NCBI GenBank assembly: GCA_949987565.1
Contig: OX465111.1
Coordinates: forward strand, 19,120,788-19,184,787
Direction: 5' to 3'
DNA: 64,000 nt
DNA from: Luidia sarsii
Taxonomy: Eukaryota > Echinodermata > Asteroidea > Paxillosida > Luidiidae
This document shows positions 10,915 to 23,500 of this stretch, in pieces (positions within the stretch are counted from its first letter, which is position 1; every line of letters begins with the position of its first letter). The translations under genes and the position numbers were made by a program. The notes under the pieces were generated by a model that had not been told where the DNA came from, did not search any database, and saw only the letters and a list, made by a program, of their open reading frames with translations.

Positions 10915-13900
10915 AGAGAGAGATGGAGAGAGAGAGAGGAAAGGAGCAGAGAGAGTGAGAGAGTGAGAGATGGAAGGGAAGTTGGGCGTGAATTTATGCC
11001 TTGCACAAACTTGAAATTTATCGTTTGGGTTTGGGTTAAGGTTAAGTTTAAGGTCAGGGTTAGTCCACTCTAACCCTAACCCTGACCCCCAACCCAAGTC
11101 TGAAGACCTTGCACAATCTTAAAGGTCGCGCGAGTTTAAAGATTGACCCCGGGACGAAGTTAACGAGGGGAGGGCCCCCATGACCCTTAACCAATGACCC
11201 CCGTATGGCGGTCATGGGCCCTGAGAAAAAAAACACTGCCCGGCACGAAGTGATCATCAAAGCGGCTCTTTGAAGTTGAACCCCGGATAGGTTCGCCATT
11301 TGCGGTCGCTCACCAATGAAGCACTCCCACTTGTTGAACTGCGGGTTCTTGTTGACCTCGTAGGCGCAGCGCATCTCAGAGTAGGACACCCCTCCGATGA
11401 TGAAGATGATGAGGCGGGGACCGCTCTTATAGTTGGTGGCCTGCTTGTCCTTGTGCCAGTGGCCGTAGCGTGCACTGCATTTGGAAGTGGGGGGGGGGGA
11501 TGAGGGGAGGGGTAATTGTCAAACCCTGAACAAAAGAGGGCGGTCTACCGAAGCAGATATGAATATCATAATATTTAGTGGGCCTGACGCTTCGATCCTA
11601 GCAGGACCTTTCTCAAAGGCAGGACCTTTTCTCTGGACCTTTCTCTGCCTTTGAGATAAAAAATATTGGTGCCGGATAAAAAATATTTCAGGCAGCTAGG
11701 GTGGGATTCGAACCCGCGACTCCCGATTTCAAGAACAGACGCCTTAACCACTGGACCACCGAGCTGGTCGAGGTCATGTGGTGGATTCAACGCGGTACCC
11801 GCCGCTAAACAATATTCGAATCCACTCGTTGTTTATCACGTGGAGCAAGGGCGAAAACCTCATTGTATTACTTCTTCTGCTGACATAACTGACATGGTCC
11901 ACCTCCATGAGGCTCATCTCGGGCTCTATCAAATCCACCTCTCTTAATAGTCATCTGTCTTTCCTGTCTGGCCTCCAACCCCAATAAGTACAACTGCAGA
12001 AGACTGTTTAGGAAATCCGCCCAGGAATCCCACCTTTTTATCACATTCTACATGAAAAGGAGGCCCCACACAGGTTTTGTTCAAGGAAGCCCTTGCGATC
12101 TTTCCTCGATGATAACCTGAAAGAAGGACGACCACCAAACCCCCAGACACACCAGAACAGCTCCAGCCATTCTTTGAGGCCCGGTCCGCCCGTCCCCCCC
12201 ACAGCTAGCAATCTACCAAGAAAAGCCCCTGGGTACAATTGACTGCGGTCTGAGGCGTGGGCGCTATGCAGCAACCATGAGAACAGCTTCTCACCTTCTT
12301 GGATTGGATCCACCTCCGTAGCTGGTAGCAGGAGAGCGGCCTGAGAGGAAAGGGTAAACCTTGGTGTCCAGTCGATCGCAGATTGTATCCTGAAAAAAAG
12401 AAAAAGAGATCAAATCTAAAAAAATTAACGCGAGCTCTACAAAAATTACCAGAAAATCAAGGACCCGACATTTCGGTCCGTGCAGGACCTTTATCAAAGG
12501 TTTGCCATCTTCTTCTCCTGATGCAGAGTGACTTTGACCTTGTGACAAGGACATTGTGACAAGGACCTTGTGGCGATGACCTTGTGACGATGACCTTGTG
12601 ACGAGGACCTTGTGACATGGACCTTGTGACAAGGACCTTGTGACAAGGACCATGTGACATGGACCTTGTGACAAGGACCTTGTGACATTGACCGTGTGTG
12701 ACAAGGACCTTGTGACATGGACCTTGTGACGAGGACCTTGTGACGAGGACCATGTGACGATGACCTTGTGACAAGGACCTTGTGACATGGACCTTGTGAC
12801 AAGGACCTTGTGACATGGACCTTGTGACGAGGACCTTGTGACGAGGGCCTTGTCACAAGGACCTTGTCACAAGGACCTTGTCATGAGGACCCTGTGACGA
12901 GGACCTTGTGACAAGGACCTTGTGACAAGGACCTTGTGACAAGGACCTTGTGACAAGGACCTTGTGGCGATGACCTTGTGACGATGACCTTGTGACGAGG
13001 ACCTTGTGACATGGACCTTGTGACAAGGACCTTGTGACAAGGACCTTGTGACATGGACCTTGTGACAAGGACCTTGTGACATTGACAGTGTGTGACAAGG
13101 ACCTTGTGGCATGGACCTTGTGAAGAGGACCTTGTGACGAGGACCATGTGACGATGACCTTGTGACAAGGACCTTGTGACATGGACCTTGTGACAAGGAC
13201 CTTGTGACATTGACCGTGTGTGACAAGGACCTTGTGACATGGACCTTGTGACGAGGACCTTGTGACAAGGACCTTGTGACAAGGACCTTGTGACAAGGAC
13301 CTTGTCACAAGGACCTTGTCACAAGGACCCTGTCACAAGGACCTTGTCACAAGGACCTTGTCATGAGGACACTGTGACTAGGACATTGCCAAGGATCGCT
13401 GTGACAAGGGCCCTGCGTCAACGGGCCAGGGAGGACGGTGCTGTCCACCTCACCTCCATGATGTCCTTGACCACGGGCGTCCATCGGGACAGCTGGTAGG
13501 TGTGCTCCGTGATGCGCTCCTTGCGATCTGCACCCTTGGACTTGCGGGCCTTGGGCTGCGATTGGAGGGTGGCGAAAGAAAATCAAACGATCCGTGCAAT
13601 GTAAGTATCACCAAAAACAGGTCGTGTACAAAAGTACCAAAGTTTCTGCAAATCTCCGGTCTCTCCTGCAGACCTATCCTTAAACCTATTGCTTTATTTA
13701 GTGAAGGAGTTTTTTTTTTCATCAAACCTAGTCCAGAGTGATTAATTTGCAGTTTGAAAGGTAATGTTTTTTTTATGCTTTTAAAAAAGTGGGTTCCTGT
13801 CATGACCGTACAAAATTAGTGCCCTCATTTTTATAAGTATATTTCTAAAGGTAAAAAAAAATGACCAATTTCTGACTCCACTAAGAAAAAGAAGCTTGCC

Positions 13901-16742
13901 AATATGTTTGTACACTTCAGATCCCTTGATGACAGCAGAAAATGACCTTGACTGTGATATCTATTGCAGAGACCCTTTAACCCTCAAAGAAGAGACCTAT
14001 TTCGTTTATTGTCAGCAACCCTGTGTTGACACACACACACTCGAAATATCAAAACATAGTACTTTGATATACAACAAATGTTGCAAACTGCTTACTGACT
14101 AAAATTACCAAAATGCAAATCTTAAAATTGAGTGGGCCTGACGTTTCGATCCTAGCAGGACCTTTCTCAAAGGCATCTGCCTTTGAGAAAGGTCCCGCTA
14201 GGATCGAAACGTCAGGCTCACTAAACATAGTACTTTGTAATGGTTTACAAGCAGTGACTTCTGCCCATTGAGTGAAGCGTAGGGGCTTTACCAAAAAAAA
14301 TTGTAAGACTTACGTCGAAGATGATCTGCACCCCAAGGTGCTTCATGTTGGTGACTATGGGCTTCTCAGGCTCCGGTATCTGTGCGTGCTGGATCAGCTT
14401 GTTCATGTTCTCCTCGCTGATACCTGCAATCAACCCGAGACATCCTTCATAGTTTTTCGTTCTGACCAGCAACGCAGGGAAACCTGACTGTGAAATTCTT
14501 TAACCCCTTGCGTACGGATAACGTCTACAGCCACTCTGGGACCTCCGAAATTTGGACGCCGCTATTGTCCAAAAACTGTAGACAAAGACTCCTTCATAGT
14601 TTTCGTTCTGTCCAGCAACGCAGGGAAACCTGACTGTGAAATTCTTTAACCCCTTGCGTACGGATAACGTCTACAGCCGCTCTGGGACCCCTCGAAATTT
14701 GGACGCCGCTCTTGTCCAAACTCTAGACAAAGACTCCTTCGTAGTTTTCGTTCTGACCAGCAACGCAGGGAAACTTGACTGTGAAATTCTTTAACCCCTT
14801 GCGTACCGGTACGGATAACGTCTACAGCCGCTCTGGGACCTCCGAAATTTGGACGCCGCTATTGTCCAAAAACTGTAGACAAAGACTCTTTTCAGCAATA
14901 TTTAGCATGACAAACACCTATTTCGATGTCAGTTGCCGCGTGAATTGCCGGATTAGCGGCAACAATGGCGCTATTGTGGGACTTCATTGTGAATAATCGA
15001 GGGACTGCGCGCTGCCATGGAAGACAGTGTGCCCCACAGCCAATGCGGTCACTGGACAGACTGTGGAATGCACTCGCTGATGCGGAGCTTGTCGTAGGAC
15101 ATAATATGGTCAAGTTACCCATTTTGCTCGGTTAGTATTCCTCCCTCCAAAAACAAGTCCAGTGCGAACATGGTCTAAGATGGGAACAGAAAGGGCCTCC
15201 TTCTCACTGTCTTTGCCAATTACGTAGAGGAGAAAGATGCGAAGCTTGGCGTTGGACTCAAAATGGTCAAGTTACCCATTTGCTCGGTTAATTTCCCTCT
15301 TAAAAGTCCAGTGCAAACAAGGCAGATGAGAATGATGCAAAGCTTGTCGTTGGACTCAAAATGGTCAAGTTACCCATTTGCTCGGTTAATTTCCCTCTAA
15401 AAAGTCCAGTGCGAACAGGGTCCTAGGTGGGAAAAAGACGGGACTTTTCCTCACCGTTCTTGCCGATGACGTAGAGGAGAATGATGCGGACATAAAATGG
15501 TCAAGTTACCCATTTGCTCAGTTAATTTCCCTCTAAAAAATCCAGTGCGAACAGGGTCCTAGGTGGGAAAAAGACGGGACTTTTCCTCACCGTGACATTG
15601 ACTTTGTGACATTGACTTTGTGACGAGGACCTTGTGACGAGGAACTTATGACGAGGAACTTTTGACGAGGACCTTGTGAGGAGGACCTTGTGACAAGGAC
15701 CTTGTGACCAGGACCTTTCGACAAGGACCTTGTGACAAGGACCTTGTGACAAGGACCTTGTGACATGGACCTTGTGACAAGGACCTGGTGACCAGGACCT
15801 TGTGACCAGGACCTTTCGACAAGGACCTTTTGACAAGGACCTTGTGACAAGGACCTGGTGACAAGGACCTTGTGACGAGGACCTTGTGACGAGGACCATG
15901 TGACATGGACCTTGTGACAAGGACCTTGTGACATAGACCTTGTCACAAGGACCTTGTGACAAGGACCTTGTGACAAGGACCTTGTGACATAGACCTTGTC
16001 ACAAGGACCTTGTGACGAGGACCTTGTGACGAGGACCTTGTGACTTTTCCTCACCGTTCTTGCCGATGACGTAGAGGAGAATGATGCGAAGCTTGTCGTA
16101 GGATGAGTACTTCTGCTCCAGGAGTATGGGCACGATGTTGCGCATCTGGTCCTTGACCTTCTCCCCCTCAGGGTTGGTACCCAGGGCCAGGTCCTGCTCC
16201 ACACGGCACAGGCTCTCCACCAGGGGCTTGAACTGCTTCATGCAGTCCTCCGCCAGTCGCAGGTGAGTGGAGTACTGTGTGTGTGTAGGGGGAGGGATGG
16301 GAGGGAGGAGAGAGAGGGGGAGGGGGATGGAGGGAGGGAGGGAGGTAGGGATGGGAGAGAGGGAGGGAGGGAGGGATGGGAGGGGGAGGGATGGGAGGGA
16401 GTGAGGGAGGGAGGGAGGGAGGGAGGGAGGGGGAGGGGGATGGAGGGAGGGATGGAGGGAGGGAGGGATGGGAGGGGGAGGGATGGGAGGGAGTGAGGGA
16501 GGGAGGGAGGGAGGGAGGGGGAGGGGGATGGAGGGAGGGAGGGAGGGAGGGAGGGGGAGGGGGAGGGAGGGAGGGAGGGGGAGGGGGAGGGAGGGAGGGA
16601 GGGAGGGAGCGAGGGAGGGAGAGAGGGGAGGGGGGAGGGGAAGATCACGAGAAGATAGGTACAAGGAGTCAGAGGCTATGCAGGGGAACAGTCTAGTCTG
16701 TTTTGGTCACATCTAAACTTATTGGCTTGTAGATTAAAGTTA

Positions 16743-16776
<34 letters not shown>

Positions 16777-19700
16777 ATTGATTGGTTGATCAATTGATAA
16801 ATCGATTGATCGATTGATTGAGAGTGAAGTCTGTTTGGTGTCATCTAAACTCATTGGCTTGTAGCTTAAATTTATGATTGATTGATTGATTGATTGATCG
16901 ATTGATTGATTGATCGATTGATTGATTGATCGATTGATTAATAGTAAAGCCATAGCCTATTTTGGTGACATCTAAAGTCATTGGCTTGCAGCTTGAGAGT
17001 GACGCCACAGTCTGGATTCATCTAAGATGTGGGACAAGCCTCTCTCACCTTTCTCATGTCCTTCTGGTACTGGGGCATCTTCTTCAACATCTGGGACAGG
17101 TCACGGACGCTGGTCTGCAGTGAGAAAGAAAGAGAGAGAGGGTGAGTGAGTGAGACAGAGAGAGGGAGAGGGAGACAAAGAGAAAGAAAGAGGGAGAGAA
17201 AGAGAGGGTGAGTGAGTGAGACAGAGAGAGGGAGAGGGAGACAAAGAGAAAGAAAGAGGGAGAGAAAGAGAGGGTGAGTGAGTGAGACAGAGAGAGGGAG
17301 AGGGAGACAAAGAGAGAGAGAGAGGGAGAGAGAGAGAGGGTGAGTGAGTGAGACAGAGAGAGGGAGAGGGAGACAAAGAGAGAGAGAGAGGGAGGGAGAG
17401 CGAGAGAGAGAAAGGGGACAGTATAGCGAGAGACAGAGAGAGGGAGAAAAAGAGAGTGGGACAGAGAGAGAAGGGAGGGGACAGAGAGAGAGAGAAACAG
17501 GGAAAGAAAGAGAGAGAGAGAGAGGGAGAGAGAAAGGGGAGGGCATAGCGAGATACAGAGAGAGGGAGAAAATGAGAGTGGGAGAGAGAGAAGGGAGGGG
17601 ATAGAGAGAGAGAGAGAAAGAGAAAAAAGAAGATAAAGAACAAACAGATCGGGTGAAAGACAGGGACGGACACAAGATGTAGTTTGAAGGATGTGATACA
17701 AACGACCACTTGCATGTGATACACTACGCACGACTACTCAACCAAATATCTGAGAGACCTTAAAATTGCACAAAAGCTCACAGAAACCGACGTAACCCCC
17801 CAACCCCTCAAAACGAAAAAAAGCGACCATCCATTGAACAATGTCATGAAATAATGTCCAACTAATGTCAGCTTCCACCCACACACTGGGGGAATTCATG
17901 TGCCGAGACAGAGAGGGAGAGGGGGGAGGGGGGAAGTCTTTTACCTTTTCACCTCCAGATCCCATCTTGCCACCGATCTTGGCCTTGGCAAAGTTCTTCA
18001 GCTGCGTCGTGATGGCCCTGTGCAGCAGAGAGAGGAGACAGCGCGGCATATGAACGGTGCAACATCAGAACAGCTTCCCGGTGCTTCAGAAATTCATTAT
18101 TAGCTTTTCCGCCGCTTCCAGGGAAGCAGAAAAGCTATATCTTTTGTTCTGATTTTTTTCTTTCTTCTTCTTCTTCTTCTCCCCAAAAGCCCATAGACAA
18201 TGCACAGGGGTTTTGTAAGCACGACTTTGGTCATTGAACAGACTTGGATTTTCTTCAAACGTGGCAAATGCATAAAGCCCATGCTGAAATTGATACTAAA
18301 CACCTTGATATCATTATGACGTCATCACGTGTCACGTGACATTGCTTTAAAGGGGCAAATTTCAAAATCCATTGAAAGCAAAAGTACAAGTTCGTTTGGT
18401 TTCAACTTTGCACTGTATCTAAGTTGGGAAAAGGTGTATCCAAAAATTGCCATCAATTGACCGTGACATCATCTCATGAATATTTATGAGGTCATGAACT
18501 TTTCAGATTTTCACATTGAAATGAGCATATTTGGCCAAAGGAGCGAGATTTTTTTCATTTTTTCTTTGATATCTATTGGGGACATGGTTTAGAAACACCT
18601 TCCGGAGCCAAAATGTCATTACGCAATCATGACGTCATCAAAACGTTTGATTTTAAAACACATATAAGGCATTGGCCATTCATCTCAAAATTTGGTATGT
18701 AGTTAGCTATCATGCTAGACATTCCAAATCTAAAGTTTGGAACAGAAGGACCATTGTTTATAATTATTATGAATTTTTAAATACCACACTCAAGTCCCAT
18801 AGGCTTTGTGCACAAAATATGTACATGCGTTTTGGAGTAGGAATGGGGCTATTCTATGACTTGTTAAAAACAGAAGCGGAAAAGCTCTATGCTCTGTTTC
18901 ACAACAGACATATATTTCTCGTTATCATCCTGATTATGATCATCGGGGGGGGGGGGGGGGGAAAGAGGGCTTACTGAGAGACGTCCGCAATGTGCTGGTG
19001 GCGGAGTCCAATCCACAGGTCGTCATTCTCATCCAGCAGGACCTCCTGGTCGTTCATCTCACTGCCACTTGCCTCGTACCTGAACAGAAAATACCCCGTC
19101 AAAGATCGGTCAAACAAGGAAAAACTGACTGGAAACTCTTCTTTTTGTTTTCAATTCAATTTCAATTCAATTCAACTCATTTGATCTTGAACAAAGTGAT
19201 ATACAAAATTGTTGTAAACTGCTTACTGACTAAAATTACCCAAATCTCAAAATTTAGTGGGCCTGACGTTTCGATCCTAGCAGGACCTTTTCGCAAAGGC
19301 AGAGTGATTTTAAACAAATTGAAAAATGGCGAAGAAATCTTTGACTCGACCGGGATACGATTTGAATTACATTGAGGGGCCTCTGAATTAGCATAGAAGG
19401 AGTGAGAAAGCAGCCACTTAAAAATTCATTGGCTAAGGCTTTGAATCATGCACAAGTCTATGGAAGCCAGTTAGCTGAGCGGCTACAGCTGATTCCAATA
19501 GACTCGTGTGTTATTTGAAGCCGTGGGGAGGGGGATGGGGGCTCACCTGTACACGTCACAGCCGCTTAAAAATTCATCGGCTATGGCTTTAAATCATGCA
19601 CAAGTCTATGGAAGCCACTAGCTAAGGGGCTACAGCTGATTCCCATAGACTCGTGTGCTATTTGAAGCCGTGTGGAGGGAGATAGGGGGCTCACCTGTAT

Positions 19701-20599
19701 ACGTCACAGCCGCTTAAAAATTCATTGGCTATGGCTTTGAATCATGCACAAGTCTATGGAAGCCACTAGCTGAGCGGATAAAGCTGATTCCCATAGACTC
19801 GTGTGCTATTTGAAGCCGTGGGGAGGGGGATAGGCAGCTCACCTGTACACGTCATTCTCGATGGGCAAGAGGTCGTTGGCCATGGCCTGAAAGGTCAGCT
19901 CGTGCAGCAGGGGTGAGACGGGGTCAAAGCCACGGTCAAGCACTATCAGCTGGGAGCGATGCTTCTCCGGACCCTGAGGCGGGAAAAGGGCAAGGGTCAA
20001 GGGTCAAGGGTCATTGCATCCACAGCTGTGACTGTGAATGGATGCACTGAAAAGCCCACTGTGTGCAAGCTGAATAGGGTCATTGCATCCACAGCTGTGA
20101 CTGAATGGCTGCACTGAATGGCCCATTGTGTGCAAGCTGAATAGGGTTATTGCATCCACAGCTGTGACTGTGAATGGATGCACTGAATGGCCCACTGTGT
20201 ACAAGCTGAATAGGCTCATTGCATCCACAGCTGTGACTGTGAAAGGGTTAACACTGAATGGTCCATTGTGTACAAGCTGAATAGGGTCATTGCATTCACA
20301 GCTGTGACTGTGAATGGCTGCACTGAATGGCCCACTGTGTGCAAGCCGAATGGGGTCATTGCATCCACAGCTGTGACTGTGAATGGGTGCACTGAATGGC
20401 CCATTGTGTGCAAGCTGAATAGGTTCGTTGCATCCACAGCTGCGACTGTGAATGGGTGCACTGAATGGCCCACAATGTACAAGCTGACAAGAACTGATCT
20501 GAAACTCTTCTTACCTCCCCCATGGTGGGTTCATCAGCCTTGTAGGCGTCCAACTTGCTCTGAATTAACTGAGCCACCTCCAGGTTTCGATCAAAATCA
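10622..20599 (-). CDS. STXBP1: Munc18 exons 8-18 (domain 3 and rest of domain 2)
   Basis: Coding exons in transcript order: 20515-20599, 19843-19973, 18975-19079, 17945-18017, 17049-17114, 16055-16274, 14314-14423, 13454-13555, 12295-12389, 11314-11474 and 10622-10686. They encode residues 190-593. Domain 3a, with the helical hairpin that contacts SNAREs, spans roughly exons 10-13 ([15 protein letters not shown], then [13 protein letters not shown]). The C-terminal part holds the SM signatures [20 protein letters not shown] and SHILTPEGF. Exon 16 encodes a glycine/serine-rich linker ([13 protein letters not shown]) just before SARYGHW, a variable place in the family. Exons 9 and 13 have duplicated 3' ends in their downstream introns. 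Confidence 0.95.
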
Positions 20600-23500
20600 C
20601 TGTCCAAAGTAAAAAATTAAATAAATAAATAAATAAATTGGAAACATAAGAAGACACATCCCTTAGATAAGATTTGAAGGTTTGCCTAGTGGGAATTGCC
20701 AAGTGGAAGGTTTGCCGCGACACCATGTAACACATCTCTTTTAAGATGGAGTGGGGCTCTGGAAAGAGCCAGGTAGGCAAAACCAGAGGTCTGTGGTTCC
20801 AAGTTCCGGTCTAGTCAATGGTTTTTTTTCTAAATTGTTCAACACTTTCCAGTCAGTTTTTCCATCATTTGTTGGATTTTTTTTTCCCCGTTTTTTTTTT
20901 TTTTTTGGGGGGGGGGGGTGAATTTATCTCCCTCTTATTGCAATTTCTTTTCAAGCCGATGACTGACCTGCGGTATCGTATGGCCGGGTACTCTCCCAGC
21001 GATGCGCAGAGGGTGGCAATCTGCTCAGCGATCCGCTCAATGGTCGGGGTGCAGCTGGACACACGCAGAGGGTTGTAGAAGCTGTTGAAGCTCTCCGGCG
21101 AATCCAGGGAGTAGACCTGAGGGGAAGCAGGGGGGCCACAATCAGAGTGCTGGAGTCATTCTACATAAACATTGCTACACTTCTTATATCACCTCTACTT
21201 ATTTGGGTTCTGTAGCGACTACTGATTTTGGTTCTGTAGCGACTCTACTGTTCAGATTCTGTAGCGACTACTGATTTGGGTTCTGTAGCGACTCTACTGA
21301 TTCGGATTCTGTAGCGACTACTGATTTGGGTTCTGTAGCGACTCTACTGATTTGGGTTCTGTAGCATCTCTAGTGATTTGGGTTCTGTAGCTACTACTGA
21401 TTTGGGTCTGTTGCATCTTTACTGATTTGGGTTCTGTAGCGAATCTACTAATTTGGGTTCTGCAGTCACTCTACTGATTTGGGTTTTGCAGTGACTACTG
21501 ATTTGGGTTCTGTAATAACTCTACTGATTTGGGTTTTGCAGTGACTCTACTGATTTGGGTTTTGCAGTGACTCTACTGATTTGGGTTCTGTAATGACTCT
21601 ACTGAATTTGGTTCTGCAGTAACTCTACTGATTTGGGTTCTGTAGGCAGTAACTCTACTGATTTGGGTTCTGCAGTAACTCTACTGATTTGGGTTCTGTA
21701 GGCAGTAACTCAACTGATTTGGGTTCTGCAGTAACTCTACTGATTTGGGTCTGTAGCGACTCCACTGATTTGGGTTCTGTAGCGAGAGATTGGAATGACT
21801 GAAATCATTACCGCAGATTCATAGGGCATGAAGGCAATGTTGATCTCCTTCAGTGTCAAAATCTTGGGCCTGACCGGGCTCTTGTTCAGCGTGCTGAAGA
21901 GCTCGTTGGGACAACCTGGACGGGAGAAAGAGAACCATGGAAGTTGCACTTGAAAGTATGGCTCTGGCTCTGACTCTGGCTCTGGCATTGACTCTGGTTC
22001 AGGCACTGCCCCTATCTACCTGAAACTTCCCATGACTGGACTTCCATATCATTTCTTTGGATGCGGCTTCCTTGAAAGCACTACATCTGGTGTACGTGGA
22101 AGCAAGGTGGACAGGTATACCGAGGGGTGATAAAATTGTTGTGCCAGTGATAATGTGATCCAAGGATGCTTTACCCAAACTCAATGTCGACGTTCAGAAG
22201 TTCAAAACCCTGAATGAGTTAGACAGCATTAGAATTTGACTCATTCAGTGCTTTCTTAACTTAAGAAGAGTCGCCTACATCAGACGGAACTGAAAAAGGC
22301 GGTGCAAATCTTCTGAACAACTGAAATGACCTCGGATGTACGAATCATGAAGAATTTAGCAAGAGGGGCCTGATGTTTCGATTCGCACGGGACCATTCTC
22401 AAATACACGATGTCCTGCCAGGATCGACACATCGTCGGGCCTAGCACGGCCTGCGGGGAGGATCAGACGATGCAGCATCTCTTGCCCTGCCCCCCCCCTC
22501 CCACCAGAGTCATGCACTGTCAACGATCAGGAGGCTCCCAACACCGAAGCCAGATCCTGTGGCCTACACTGGACGGGACTTGTGGTAGTGACCCGAGACG
22601 AAGAAGACGTATGGCCTGTGGTGCGGAAGAGGGTCTTCCAAACATTGTGTGCGACGATGGGCAAATTTCCGTACTTACACTCCGTGAAGAAGATGTGGGC
22701 CGACCTGTACTGCGGCACAAGAGGCTCCTTGAAGTCACTGATCAGCTGGTTGACGGACTGAAGCATCCGGAAGGAAAGAAAAGACAGACAACAGAAGGGT
22801 ATGAAAATCATGACTTGGACCCACAATACGCCCGTGTCTCCCGAATGTCTCGCTGGATTCAGTCAGGGTGCCTATCGGGAGACTTTACCTGTAGCACTGG
22901 CACTGATCTAAAAAAACCTGCGCTGTTCAGCCCTTGGGTGGCGGGCACAGACTCAAGTCCCGGGCTCAGGCTTCATCTCCATCATCTGACAAAAACCTTC
23001 AAATACAGGTTGTGGTTTGTCAGCGAATTTGAAGGTTTGCTGGATTGATTAAGTACAGAGTACACACAAAAGAAAACTGGGACCAAATGATTTTTTAATG
23101 CGACATTAAAACGGATAAGAGAAAATGAGACACATGCTGTTTACGAAATGAAGGCTTAGGCTCGGGCTTAGGCTTCGGTCATATTCATCTTACTCGTTAT
23201 AATATCACAGGCATCTAAAAAACAAGCGTTCGGCCCCAGTTTCTTGGGGAATACCCTGTACTTATCAAGCCAACAAAGCTTCAAATTGGGAAACAAACCA
23301 CAACCTGGATTTTCAGGTTTTGTCAGACGGAGACGAAGCCTGAGCCCGAGCCTAAGCCTTCATTTCATAAACGGCTTGAAGCATGAGCCCCGAAGTAAGC
23401 ATCCATTCTGTAAGTGGCCAAAGTGCGCGGGACCGGCCTATGTGTTACCGAGCTGATGAAAATTTTCAAAATGAGTAAATGAAGGAAATAGAAGCTGTGG

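Noticed and set aside
10329..11006. A 225-codon Leu/Ser/Pro-rich minus frame
   Set aside because: It is a reading of the CT tract and an out-of-frame reading of Munc18 exon 18.
11027..11092. Telomere-like ctaaccctaaccctgac
   Set aside because: Only two CCCTAA units plus an inverted ggttag stretch; too short for an interstitial telomere.
11691..11772. Functional tRNA-Ser gene
   Set aside because: A and B boxes are present but the anticodon stem does not pair well and related decayed copies exist, so it is a tRNA-derived repeat.
12457..13308. Repetitive frames reading [12 protein letters not shown]
   Set aside because: A 14-bp repeat without stops is translated in all three frames alike; it lies within Munc18 intron 15.
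15587..16204. A 205-codon minus frame partly overlapping Munc18 exon 13
   Set aside because: It combines an out-of-frame reading of exon 13 with the intron 13 minisatellite; the genuine exon uses another frame and a GT donor at 16053-16054.
17022..17731. Hydrophobic Leu/Ser/Phe-rich frames resembling membrane proteins
   Set aside because: CT microsatellite translated in three frames; the only real coding part is exon 12 at 17049-17114.
22410..23048. A 212-codon plus frame
   Set aside because: It runs antisense through Munc18 exon 5 and a fold-back repeat and shows no domain.
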